Both the position numbers and the translations under genes were made by a program. Of a stretch of DNA of 64,000 bases, positions 11,867 to 22,185 are shown piece after piece. Positions within the stretch are counted from its first letter, which is position 1. Every line of letters starts with the position of its first letter. Below the pieces are notes generated by a model that saw nothing but the letters and a program-made list of their open reading frames with translations, was not told the origin of the DNA and made no database searches. The stretch is taken from contig MNCI01008930.1 in assembly GCA_015680685.1 (NCBI GenBank), forward strand, positions 1,965 to 65,964. Direction: 5' to 3'. The DNA is from Gnetum montanum (taxonomy: Eukaryota > Streptophyta > Gnetopsida > Gnetales > Gnetaceae).

Positions 11867-11938
11867 GATTCCATGGTCTAGTGGTTAGGACATTGGACTC
11901 TGAATCCAATAGCCTGAGTTCAAATCTCCGTGGAACCT
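11867..11938 (+). tRNA. tRNA-Gln (CUG anticodon), possibly a decayed copy
   Basis: The 72-base segment folds as a tRNA: D-arm TGGTCTAGTGGTTAGGAC, anticodon stem TTGGA/TCCAA around loop CTCTGAA (anticodon CTG, glutamine), and a T-arm with loop TTCAAAT. It closely follows plant nuclear tRNA-Gln. Two defects show: the second acceptor pair is A-C instead of G-C or T-A (GATTCCA against TGGAACC), and the T stem has a T-C mismatch. No intron and no encoded CCA are seen. Downstream is a short T run after the discriminator T. It may be weakly functional or a recent pseudogene. Confidence 0.75.
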
Positions 11939-11977
11939 TTACCTACAATTCATTTTATTAGTTTCCGCAAATAAAGA

Positions 11978-12560
11978 TACTGAAAACTAAAAAACATCTT
12001 GCAGTCTTTTCCTTTCAATTTCACATTTTTAATTTATTTGTGGTGTCACGGGGAATAATTCCATGAATATTTAATTCAAAAATTAGAACGATTAATTAGG
12101 ATACTTGCCACCCTCTTCACAAGTAGTCAAGACCTGAAAGGGTACCGATAATGAAAACATAATTCGAAGGAAAGCCCTGTCATGGCAAATTAAGATAAGT
12201 CGTTGCAGGTGAAGCCATGTTGCGCTACCGAAAACGTAAAAACATGCATGTGTATTTCCGTAAGCAATTTGTGATAGAAATTTTTATGGCTTTCCCGCGA
12301 AGAGCGGTACTGGAAACATAAAAACATCCGTGTGTGTTCTATTTTCAATATCACATTTTTAATTTTAATCTATTATGGTGTAACGGGGAATACTCGCCGA
12401 GGATAAGGCCTAGAAAGGTACTCATAATGGAAACAGAAATTTGAAGGAAAACTATGCAAGGCAAATTAAGTCATTGCAGGTGAAAAGATATCATACCTAT
12501 ACTACAAACATAAGGCCATGCCTTTTCTTCATAGAAAGCAACGGTGGTTATTCTTCAATT
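11978..12560. repeat. Degenerate tandem duplication downstream of the tRNA
   Basis: A block starting near 11978 (AAAAACATC, then TTTCAATTTCACATTTTTAA, then TGTCACGGGGAATA, ending near GGCAAATTAAG and GTCGTTGCAGGTGAA) returns in the same order near 12320-12490. A third partial start lies near 12545. Copies are diverged by substitutions and indels. No coding or structural meaning is visible. Confidence 0.5.
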
Positions 12561-14013
12561 TTGAATTTCACCATTTTAATTTATTTTCATCAAAGTCAAA
12601 AATGAGTAATTAATTTAACGACTCAAAGAGTCAAAGCCTCAAAGGATTGTTATAAAGAGTAATAAATTTATCTCTTGGCTTAGCATTATGATGATAATTA
12701 TTTATTTTCCATGACAAAGTTTAGATAATATTAGAATACTTGCCTCCCTTAACAAGATAAAATGTTAAAAATAGTTTGAGTAACTAATTTAAGAATTAGG
12801 ATAGTTAATGAGATAAATTCTTAAAGGGTAGAATGAATAACTAATTTAAAAATTAGTACCAAGTCTTGTGTAGTTGAAACACCCACATTAATAATGGGGT
12901 TGTGGCAAAGACTCTACTTAGATCTTTTTGTTTTCTTTTTCCTTTTCTTTCCTTTTTTTTCCTTTTTTTAATCAAACAGACATCCTTGGATCTATAGTAG
13001 TTCATTCACAAATAATGCATTTATAGAAGAATAAACAAACCAACATATAAACTACCATCCACATTCTTCTTTTAGAGATATAACTAAACAACATTGTTCT
13101 AGTTATAATTCTTTCGAAAGTTTGTAGCATCCCTCCAAAGAACAAAAGTAACAATCACATTAATGTTGAGCTTCTTGATTTGCATTGAAAAACTCTAAAA
13201 TTTTGTTCTTACTATACTAAAAACCAAATAAAACATGGAAATGTTGTCCACACCTTACTATGTTGTCCTTTATAATGATGTTGTTGCCACGCTAACAAAA
13301 AATCATTAATAGTAGCTATACATGGTGACTTCTGAGTATCATACTTGAACTCATTTGAAATATCCTAAATTAAGGAACAATTTATAAAAAGTGATCAGCA
13401 GTTTTTATTGTTAATGAACATAATTCACAACCACAATCCTCCATTATATTTTTCCATGCAAAATATTGACCAATGGGTAATTTCCAAGAAGCATTTTAGT
13501 ATCAAAGAAATGAATTAGATTAAGAATGGGATTTTGGATGCTTATTAGATATTAGAATCTTTCCACAAGGCATAAAGTGGTATAACCCTTCTTTGTGGAG
13601 TATTACGATCTATTACTCCACTTCNATTTCCATAAGGCATAAAGTGGTATAACCCTTCTTTGTGGAGTATTACGATCTATTACTCCACTTCCATCATTGA
13701 TTATGTAGATAAACATGTAGACAAAACCATGTTGTATAGAGTGAAGTCCTTTCTAAATTGTGAAGAGATTAGTAATATTAGAAGCATTAACAAAGTGAAA
13801 ACCACCATACAAATACTTGGCTTTCATCATCTAGATCCATAGTCTATTTAAGACACAAAGTTGCTAAACAATCTTTTCTAATAAGCCATAATTAATGTCT
13901 AGTATATACCTAAGTATCTATCTAGCATAGGATCATGGTTTACATATTATTTTCTAATACAAGACGTGAAGTATTCTCTTTTCTTTATCTTAAAACTTAT
14001 TGTTTAAAAGACG
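12561..14013. other. Non-coding stretch with one contig-join artefact
   Basis: No gene, LTR or RNA is recognised. It is AT-rich, with a TTTTTCCTTTTC pyrimidine run near 12930-12970. At 13567-13691 a segment of about 58 bp occurs on both sides of a single N (13625); this looks like an unresolved overlap between contigs and not a biological repeat. Confidence 0.6.
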
Positions 14014-14602
14014 TGTAATTGTACGACATTCTTTATTCGAGTGTGACGTACTTGGACACACACATGACCAGCAATAAATTTCGAGATTACTTCATCATTG
14101 CAGCATTCACTTTGTTATTTAATTGTTATTTATTGCTTTCTCTCTCACCCTTATCTCCTAGTAACATGGAATGAGTACGACTTGATTACGAGCATTTAAG
14201 TGTGACAACTTCGTATTCCAGTGGTGTACCTAGGATCTGCGTTTGGTAATCCCAATGGTAGTTGTGCACGAAGTCCAAGATGTGTACGGTTGATCAAGGA
14301 ATCGGATGCTCATCGCACTTAGGCTAGATTAGATTCTCTTACCCTTTCCCTCCTAGCTTAGCTTAGTTAGTATTACTTTTCACTGCCTTCAGGAGTAGCA
14401 TTAGGTTAGAACACATCATACGCCTCACTCTGGACTAAACCATACGTGACAAATATATAAATCTAGTCCAGGTGGGAAGACAGCGAACTGCGACCTAAGG
14501 TTAACGATCTAGATGCCACAACTAGTCCATCTGTGGAGTTCAACCAGTGTGAGAACACTCGTATTTGTATGGTTAAGTGTAGGGGTATCTCGCCACTCAT
14601 CA
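14014..14602 (+). repeat. Truncated gypsy LTR (R/U5 part)
   Basis: From TGTAATTGTACGACATTC to CCACTCATCA this follows the 3' two-thirds of the E2 and E7 LTRs, but U3 with its palindromes and TATA box is missing. No PBS follows (CCTTCTAACT instead), so it is an LTR remnant and not the edge of an element. Confidence 0.8.
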
Positions 14603-14890
14603 CCTTCTAACTAGATATAAGCCTAAATGTGGTGGTAGTGCTAGATTGCCTTTAAGGAATAAATACCGAAGGAAGGTAACCCCAAGAAATCCTTAAATCA
14701 TGACCTAGATAAACATATTATTTCTACATTTTCTTCATTATTACAATTCATTTTCATTTCTTTCTGCATTTTCTTTGCTATACTTTCCGTGCATAATGTG
14801 AAATGTTACATATATTTGATGTTTGCCTAACATCGAATAACAAGATATCACAATAGTTATAGGTACTACTATTTTTAATGAAAGTGAAAA
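14603..14890. other. Short non-coding interval
   Basis: No feature is recognised between the LTR remnant and the copia fragment. Confidence 0.4.
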
Positions 14891-15675
14891 GAGATGAGAG
14901 ATGGTTTAGATAACTCCCATAAGAAATGGCTAGGACCTTGCTACATGAGCAAGCTACAAAATCATTTTGGGGTAAAAGCTATTAAAATTGCTTATTGCAT
15001 TACAAAATATGTATTGATAATATTAAATACTACAAAAACTCCATTTGAACTATATTATGGTAAGAAACCAAAGGTGAGCTATTTCAAGATTTTTTAGTGT
15101 AAATGCTTGATTTTAATGGATAAAGATAAATTAGGTAATTTTAAAAGGAGAATAGATGATCTATATTTCTTAGGTAATATTAAACAAATATAGCCCATTA
15201 AGTACACAATAAGAAAACTCTATAAGTTAAAGAAGCTATAAATGTGGTATTTGATGAACCTAAGCCTTATTTCAAGGTGCAAGTAGAAGATGATGAAGAT
15301 GATATTACTCAAAGCATGTTAAAAATATACTCAAATACAAGAAGAATAAAAATATCACTGAGATGAGTTTGCATTAAAGTAAAATGCAACATCTTTTATA
15401 TAAACATATGATCAAGTTGATTCCTCATGTTTGAGATGTGAAGAATCATCCAAAAAAGAAAATCATTAGTGATATTAGAGATGGTGTAATGATAAGAACA
15501 ACACTCTAAGATTATTTGAGCTATACATGGCTCTTGTCACAAATAGAACCAAAAGATGTGAAGGAAGTTAAACAAGATGAGTCATGGTCATGAATGAAGA
15601 CCTAAACCATTTTTAGAAAATGATGTGGGAGCTCTTAAGCCTAAATAATCATCTAGTAATTGGATCTAGATGGGT
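14891..15675 (+). pseudogene. pol: E3: Ty1/copia integrase end and start of RT
   Basis: The reading 14894-15097 contains TPFELYYGKKPKVSYFKIF followed by CKCLI, the classical copia integrase C-terminal wording (TPYELWHGKKPSV...LKIFGC), then DKDKLGNF and a FLGN motif. After a degraded linker, 15640-15675 reads HLVIGSRW, the start of the copia reverse transcriptase (VIGTRWVF in intact members). The gap at 15676 cuts it. It is the only copia element in the window. Stops and frame breaks make it a pseudogene. Confidence 0.8.
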
Positions 15676-16220
15676 NNNNNNNNNNNNNNNNNNNNNNNNN
15701 NNNNNNNNNNNNNNNNNNNNNNNNNNNNNNNNNNNNNNNNNNNNNNNNNNNNNNNNNNNNNNNNNNNNNNNNNNNNNNNNNNNNNNNNNNNNNNNNNNNN
15801 NNNNNNNNNNNNNNNNNNNNNNNNNNNNNNNNNNNNNNNNNNNNNNNNNNNNNNNNNNNNNNNNNNNNNNNNNNNNNNNNNNNNNNNNNNNNNNNNNNNN
15901 NNNNNNNNNNNNNNNNNNNNNNNNNNNNNNNNNNNNNNNNNNNNNNNNNNNNNNNNNNNNNNNNNNNNNNNNNNNNNNNNNNNNNNNNNNNNNNNNNNNN
16001 NNNNNNNNNNNNNNNNNNNNNNNNNNNNNNNNNNNNNNNNNNNNNNNNNNNNNNNNNNNNNNNNNNNNNNNNNNNNNNNNNNNNNNNNNNNNNNNNNNNN
16101 NNNNNNNNNNNNNNNNNNNNNNNNNNNNNNNNNNNNNNNNNNNNNNNNNNNNNNNNNNNNNNNNNNNNNNNNNNNNNNNNNNNNNNNNNNNNNNNNNNNN
16201 NNNNNNNNNNNNNNNNNNNN
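15676..16220. other. Assembly gap (545 N)
   Basis: All bases are N. The sequence on either side is the copia RT start and the copia RNase H, which in intact elements lie well over 1 kb apart, so either the gap length is nominal or the element has an internal deletion. ORFs reported across it are meaningless. Confidence 0.95.
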
Positions 16221-16471
16221 ATGGGCTATATAAATGTTGATTGGATAAGTTTAGTAAATAACTAGAAAGATACTAGCATGAGTTATTATTTTCTTAAAGA
16301 ATATTGTGTTGCATGAATGAGAAAAAAATAATGTTTGACCTCCATCTCAATTGTCAAAGTTAAATACATTATTGTTGGTAATCATTGTATTCAAGTTATT
16401 TAGATGAATTAAACCATGAAGGATTATGGTACATAATAAGAAGTTATGCTAATTTTCTGTGATTATGTAAG
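16221..16471 (+). pseudogene. pol: E3: copia RNase H, part 1
   Basis: The reading gives INVDWISLVNN, YYFLKEYCVA and VKVKYIIVGNHCIQVI, which follow the copia RNase H pattern DADWAGS, GYCFFLG and AEAEYIAAG. Several stops are present. The coding sense stops at 16471 in the 5-bp target site GTAAG and resumes at 20403, so element E4 split it. Confidence 0.8.
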
Positions 16472-16645
16472 TGATGAAACGCGATATCGCATAGGTCGCC
16501 AAGTCTATAAATAAGAGGTAGCTCTCCCTTATTTCATCATCCTTGGTTAGAATTAGAGAAACTCTAGTAGATTGATCACTCCAGAGATAGAATATTTTCC
16601 ATGTGCCCGCAGTAGGTATCCTAAAGTGAATGGACCTTTATTCGA
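16472..16645 (+). repeat. E4 5' LTR, first 174 bp
   Basis: It begins TGATGAAACGCGATATCGC and continues through the TATA box (CTATAAATAAG) to TTTATTCGA, matching 19404 onward. It then breaks into internal sequence, so R/U5, PBS and most of gag are deleted. Confidence 0.8.
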
Positions 16646-16791
16646 CCAACATTCAACTAGAGTTGGCAGGCCAATCCATCACAATTCCCTTGGGATTGGT
16701 GGAGGACATCATTACCACTATGTGTGGTTGGTCTTACCCAGCTGATTTCCTGGTGATTGAAGTTAACAACAATGAAGGGGACTTCCCAATA

Positions 16792-16942
16792 GCAACCACA
16801 CAACAAGTAGTAGACACCTCGTGGTTGACAGCTACTTGAAAGAGAAAAAAAATATGCATGGAACGAACTGAGGAGACAAACCATGCCAATAATGAAGGCA
16901 TAGACACATTGGAATATGAGCGTTGCCAACTTTCCCACCCCC
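16792..16942 (+). repeat. 151-bp direct repeat, copy 1 (inserted)
   Basis: It is identical to 17167-17317 except for about four bases. It interrupts the protease reading between GDFP and IIMGR, so this copy is the insert and 17167 is the original. CCCA/CCCC runs at the junctions could have guided template switching. Confidence 0.85.
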
Positions 16943-17166
16943 CAATTATAATGGGAAGGTCATGGCTGAGTACAGTAGATGCATACCTTAGGATCCGCTA
17001 TCTTTCCTTGGAGATATCTAAGATAAACATTTATGGAAAGATCGAGAAGAGGAAAGTTCCATGCATCACATACAGTGATTTATCAGGTGATGACATGGAG
17101 GGATGCCCATCTCCTCCATGTAACAGGTGTGCCCTTGAAATTTTGAAACAAAGATGCCTATATGTA

Positions 17167-17317
17167 GCAACCACACAACAAGTAGTAGACACCTCGTGGT
17201 TGACAGCTACTCGAAAGAGAAAACAAATATGCATGGAACGAACTGAGGAGACAAACCATGCCAATAATGAAGGCATAGACACATTGGAATATGAGCGTTG
17301 CCAACTTCCCCACCCCC
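17167..17317 (+). repeat. 151-bp direct repeat, copy 2 (original position)
   Basis: It encodes ATTQQVVDTSWLTAT and the segment ending YERCQLPHP, in the same position as the homologous segment of E8 (32560-32420, minus). Confidence 0.85.
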
Positions 17318-18981
17318 TTAATCTAAGATCATCAATTGGGAGAAGTTGGACACTTTTAAGAAATTCAAACAGGCACTCATTATCTCAAATATCTCTCTCT
17401 TTCCACTCAGTCATGGGGGAGATGGCCACCTATGCTAACCATATGGGGCCCTCAGTTATTTTAAGTTTTTGTTTTACAATGTTTTTTTTTATAACATTTT
17501 TGTTTTATATGTTTTTGTTTTACACATTTTTGTTTTACAAATTTCTTTAACTTTTCTTGTTTTTGTTTTACAAATTTCTTTAACTTTTCTTATTTTTATT
17601 TTACAACATCATTATACTTTTTCATTTTTTCTGTGTGTGTGTGTGTGTATCCACCCTGTAAGTTTGTCATCCAATAAGTGTTCAGAATGATGGTATGAAC
17701 TGTTTTCATATTGATTGCTAATGTTTGATTTTTTACCTTTAAGTCACAATGTTGATACTAAGGTATGTTTCTTTTGATATGGAAGACAATGAGTTCACTC
17801 CATCCATCCATCCACCAAGTTCTATGGTCGCTCTCAGCTTGGAAATGTACAATCCCCTTCTACTAAGAACTTTAACAAATCGGTGATTGGGCATTTCTCA
17901 AACTAAGGAAGGACTCAAGTATTGAAACGAGTGTGACTTCAAGGGAACTTGATGCTTTTGTGTTGGGCGTTCTCTTGGGTGCTTGGATGTTTTCTTTTTG
18001 AGTTTTCTCACCATTTTGATGTTACCCAATTATTGAAATCTGAGACAATAAAAATAACAAATTCTTTGCATGGTATGGTTCTCATGCATAAAAACACAAA
18101 AAACAAAAAACAAAAAAAAAAGTGAGAATTCAAAGCACACCCCTTAGACAAAATAACCCTTGGGCTACAAGCACTGGTTATGGAACCAAAAGTGTTCCCT
18201 CTAACTAAGGCCCTTCTCACTTCTCATTCTCCTTTGTTTCTTCAGAATGGTGGTGACTCTTTGGAGGTGCATTCTTGTTACTTCAAGAGGATGGTTCGGC
18301 CGAATGCATTGATGCGAAGTCACTGGATGTGGTTGGTTAGGACGGAGTTGAAATGAGATTTGCCAAGTCACATTAATCATGAAACACACAATGGGTTGTA
18401 TACCACCTTGTCCTTGGGACTCCATTCCATTCTCTTCTCTCCACCCTTCTCTCCATTATTCACCTCATTGTGAGTTGTATCATTAGTGTATATATTTTGG
18501 TTGATATATTTTTTTCTTTTTGGTAAATTCTTGTGGTTAAGACTTTAACTCTTGTTCCAAATGACATTCCTAGAGCCTACAGACTCTTTGAATGTGGGTT
18601 TGTTAGGGAATTAAAGGGCATAAACCTGCTTTGGGGAGGACCCACTAACATTCCTATTTGGTGCACCAGTTAAATTCTTTCCCCTAACATTTGTGCAATT
18701 AATTTTATTTTATTCATTACCATCCTGACATCCATTCCCTCAATGCTATAGTTGTCCCTTTTTATCTATCTTTCTGACTCCTTTCCTTTCTCCATTCTAA
18801 CGCTATCGGAGGTTCGCGATTAGTCATGGGGGTACAAGGCTCGATTTTTTTGATTTTCTCCTAGCCCCGAATTTTTTGATTTTCTTCCCAACCCCTACAC
18901 CTTCGGTAGTCATCATCAATATATCTCCCAATCCATATTAGCCATACCACAACCTAGCCAATGAACTTTCACCACAACAAG

Positions 18982-19041
18982 GTATCAATTACATGATGAT
19001 TCATTTACCCTTGCTAATATAAGATTGTGTTGTGTCTGCAG
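18982..19041 (+). other. Putative 60-nt intron before the E4 3' small ORF
   Basis: The donor-like AAG|GTATCA and acceptor-like GTCTGCAG stand 60 nt apart, with ATGG directly after. The same pattern, 60-62 nt long, is at 30769-30828, 41928-41989, 46897-46958 and 51774-51833. The length is close to the lower limit for plant introns. Confidence 0.55.
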
Positions 19042-19221
19042 ATGGCAATCATGCAACAATGGACCGGATCTGGAGGAAACACCTAGAATGGAGCAGCAGT
19101 AGAAGCAGTTATACAAGGAGCAAGATCGATGGTGCGCTTACCGATGGACAACGGAAGGCGCAATCTTGGCGTTGGCAGCAACAACACTTCTTTCTCAGTC
19201 TCTTTCTCAGCTGCCAACTAA
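19042..19221 (+). pseudogene. E4 3' small ORF (60 codons, one stop)
   Basis: It starts MAIMQQWTGSGGNT, has one TAG, then continues NGAAVEAVIQGARSMVRLPM and GVGSNNTSFSVSF to TAA. A homologue sits at 30590-30768 (minus) in E8, with GARSM and LGVGSSNTSF conserved. It occupies the position of ORF2 in E6/E9/E10, so it may be the leftover of ORF2 or a different captured exon; the family was not recognised. Confidence 0.45.
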
Positions 19222-19389
19222 GGCCTAATGTCAATGTAATATGGTGTTCACCCTTGTTTTCATGAACACTAGTTTTGTCAAGTCTTGTAATGATGATTCG
19301 TTTACATGTCATTCCATTAGTTTCATTCCCCTCAATAATCCTATACCTTCCTGATATTATTGTAAGGAACTCAAGGACGAGTTTTCATT

Positions 19390-19403
19390 CAGTCATGGGG
19401 GTA
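19390..19403 (+). other. E4 polypurine tract
   Basis: CAGTCATGGGGGTA lies directly before the 3' LTR and is identical to the tract before the E2 3' LTR; it is the expected plus-strand primer site. Confidence 0.8.
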
Positions 19404-20397
19404 TGATGAGACGCGATATCACATAAGCAGCGATATCGCGTATGCGATATTGTGGTCCACCGCCAAGTCTATAAATAAGAGGTGGCTTTCCCTTGTTTCA
19501 TCATCTTGGGTTAGAAGTAGGAAAACTCTGGCAGATTGATCACTCCAGAGATAGAATATTTTCCATGTGCCCACATTAGGAGTCGTAAAGTGAGCGGATC
19601 TTTATTCGAGAAAAGTTCTACCTGAACATAAGTTGTGTACGGAAATAAAGATGAACTTCCTGGATAAACCTTGCAGTGCATGGAATAGGATTTTATATAA
19701 TGTTGTTTATTTCTTTCTCTTAGTAATGCGGAATGAGTACGACTTGATTACGAGCATCTAAGGATGTGTACGAATAGTCAAGGAATCGGCTGCTCATTGC
19801 AACACGGAATGAGTATGACTTGATTACGAGCATCTAGTGTGACTACTTGGTAACCTAGTGGTGTATTCAAGATCCATGCTTGGTAATCCTAGTGGTAGTC
19901 GTGCACAAGAATGTGTACGGTTAGTTAAGGAATCGACTGCTCATCGCACTTAGGCTAGATTAGCTTTCTCAACCCTTTCCTCCTAGTTAAGTGCCTTAGT
20001 ACGACCACTTCGAGCACATGCGTTATGCGTGGTGATCCCAGCAATGATTAGCGTTTGGTAGCCGTGGTTGCATCGGTTCAGGGTGTGTACTATAAGCGGG
20101 AACGGATGTTGACGCTAGGTAATTTAGACTTAGTTCATTAGTTAGAGTTAGTTAGTTCCTTCAACCCTTCACCTCAATAGCATAGGAGAAAAACATAAAA
20201 AACTATAAAAATCATATACCTCAGACTTACTTAATCATACACCGTGACAACTACAAGTAAGTCTGGGAAGACAATGAATGGTTAACCTTAAGTGTTCCAT
20301 GAGGCGTGTAGGCATTTAGTCTGTAGAGTTCGATCGGATCGCGCATGCTACGCTCGTATTCATATGGTTGAGTGTAGGGGTACCTCGCCACTCATCA
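19404..20397 (+). repeat. E4 3' LTR (994 bp)
   Basis: It begins TGATGAGACGCGATATC and ends CGCCACTCATCA. Three GATAT palindromes precede CTATAAATAAG. The middle holds two copies of a module of about 77 bp that starts near GGAATGAGTACGACTTGATT (19730 and 19805), present once in E2 and three times in the E8 5' LTR. The GTAAG target duplication follows. Confidence 0.9.
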
Positions 20398-20402
20398 GTA
20401 AG

Positions 20403-20560
20403 CATCATCAACCTTTCAAAGAACCTTATGCAACACCCCAAGACTAAACACATTAGTATTTATCATTACTTCATTCAATAGAAACATTAGAAAAGAAAAC
20501 TCTATTTGTAATACATTAAGTTTAAATGTAAGTTAGTAGACATTATGACAAAACTACATC
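20403..20560 (+). pseudogene. pol: E3: copia RNase H, part 2
   Basis: Directly after the E4 target duplication the reading gives INLSKNLMQHPKTKHI and, near 20530, KLVDIMTKLH. These correspond to the copia motifs NLSKNPVQHSRTKHI and LADIFTKPL. It completes the gene end begun at 16221. Three or more stops are present. Confidence 0.85.
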
Positions 20561-22020
20561 CATAAGCATAATACAAGATCATTAAATATAGCCTTAGAGT
20601 TATTAAATCTTCAACTTAATTAGGTACACATCTATGTCAATTTAGCTAGGGCTATAATTTTGTAGGCTGAGGACATGGTAGTAAAGTAATATCATATTTA
20701 AACTAATCATTTCATATTTGTTATTATATTGGCTCATGTCACTTTGATAACGTATTTATATTGATTACAATTGATATATCTTTCAATTTTTGGACATGAT
20801 AAAATGGTNGTATTTATATGGATTACAATTGATATATCTTTCAATTTTTGGACATGATAAAATGGTTTTTGCTATATAATTAAGGTTAATGTTCAAGTTT
20901 CATAGTTTATTTTAAATTTTTTGGAAATTTTATTTGAATTTTGTTATACATATGAAGATTGGTTTATGTTGTATTTGTTAGTCGATCTTTGAATATAATT
21001 TCATATTTCTGATTTAACACTCTTTACTAAAAATTGATTTGTTGTTTTACATGTTGTTTCTTATGTTGATTTAGTAGTTGAACCACCTTAAGAATTGTCA
21101 CAAATAATTAACTATCATATTAGTTATTATTAAATTAATAAATGTGCTATACATGTTCTTTGTTGTGTTTATATGTATATTATACATTCAACAATAACCA
21201 TACATATTCTTTATGCATTAAAATGTCTACTGTCACTCATTGTATCTAATGTAGATCAATTTGCTTAAGGGATTATTTTTTAAAGATTGTGTATATTTTG
21301 AGCTCATGAATTGCTTATGCTTTCCATTGGCTTCTATTTGTAAATCTCTTGATTTTCTATGTGCTTTTGGTTTATGTGCTCATGTTTATCCATCTTCAAG
21401 TTATACATTTGTTAGACTTTTGTATTTTTGTTGTGTTTTTTATTTCCTTTTTTCAAATATCAAAAAAGGAAAGATGAAGTTGCAAAATAGAGGTCATCTG
21501 AAGAAAAAGGAGGAAACAATGTTATAAATACTAAATTGAGAAGCCTAGGAATTACAAAGATTGCCATACACACTTTATGTTGGAATGCTTATGCTCTTTT
21601 TATATTCTTATGTTAATTTGTTTTTGAAGTTTTAATATCTATAAAAAGAAGAACATTGTTGATAGAAATGGTTTTTAATATAACATAGGAGATATCTAAA
21701 AGATGTGCTAATTATGTTTGTATGAGTTTTTAATATTATGAACATGCATCATTACCTAACTAAGAGTTCGTAATGAAATTATGTCATTTAAATAAGTTTA
21801 CTTATTTTATAAAGTTTTAAAAAATATTTTAAAACTAACATAATAAAATAGTATATGCATAACAACAAATCAATTACTTACATTTTATAATTTCATAATA
21901 CACTTTTATTATGTGATAGTAAAACATTTTCATGGGTTTTGTACACAAATTTTATATCCTTGCAATGTATAAATAATTAATCTCACACAAGTATAAAAAT
22001 TTTCATGGGGTTTTATCAAA
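20561..22020. other. AT-rich non-coding stretch with one contig-join artefact
   Basis: No gene is recognised. A 57-bp segment is present on both sides of a single N at 20809 (20752-20808 and 20810-20866), most likely an unmerged contig overlap. The ORF at 21261-21527 is hydrophobic and AT-driven, with no recognisable family. The copia 3' LTR may lie here but cannot be delimited. Confidence 0.5.
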
Positions 22021-22185
22021 ATTTCATAAAAGACGTCGTGCCCAACTCGTAATAGTTTAGAAGGTTCTTGACATTAAGAACAAACAAGTTCGGCAAGCTA
22101 TTATCAAACAAACGCGACTCTGTGAATAACTTCGAGTAAAGCACGAAAAAGATAGCAACTGTTCTCCTCGATTGTGTTCTCCATC

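Larger units (their letters stand above)
16646..17320 (+). pseudogene. E4 protease-region remnant with inserted duplicate
   Basis: The first part reads NIQLELAGQSITIPLGLVED and GWSYPADFLVIEV, the segment that follows the retropepsin active site in this family (compare E8, 33133-32516). After GDFP the expected IIMGRSWLSTVD is delayed by a 151-bp insert that copies sequence from further downstream (17167-17317). The catalytic Asp region itself is missing because of the LTR/internal deletion. One stop (TGA) lies in the inserted copy, while the second copy is open. Confidence 0.75.
17321..19390 (+). other. E4 3' spacer with two internal purine tracts
   Basis: The first tract, AGTCATGGGGGAGATGG at 17409-17425, corresponds to the pol/spacer border in E1 and E11. 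A T-rich zone (TTTTGTTTTACA words), a (TG)n run at 17632-17648 and a long non-coding part follow. A second tract, AGTCATGGGGGTAC, lies near 18822-18835. The spacer is shared in order with E5, E6, E8 and E10. ORFs in it are low complexity. Confidence 0.65.
16472..20397 (+). mobile_element. E4: gag/protease-only gypsy element nested in copia E3
   Basis: This 3,926-bp element is bounded by TGATGA...CTCATCA ends and by the direct 5-bp target duplication GTAAG at 16467-16471 and 20398-20402. It has a 5' LTR stump, a fragment of gag-protease, the 3' spacer and a complete 3' LTR. RT, RNase H and integrase are absent. Its protease-to-spacer junction is the same as in E8, so that loss is older than both insertions. 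The copia RNase H reading continues across the site when the insert is ignored. Confidence 0.9.

Noticed and set aside
11571-11909. A 112-codon minus-strand ORF
   Set aside because: Its start lies in the antisense of the tRNA-Gln, and the rest has no recognisable domain; antisense of tRNA often gives such starts.
15620-16265. Open frames of about 190-206 codons
   Set aside because: They consist almost wholly of N from the gap and carry no information.
17031-17282. An 83-codon minus-strand ORF
   Set aside because: It is antisense to the protease tail of E4; the plus-strand reading matches E8.
18201-18425. A 74-codon minus-strand ORF in the spacer
   Set aside because: The spacer is non-coding in all copies and the frame is not conserved in E8 or E6.
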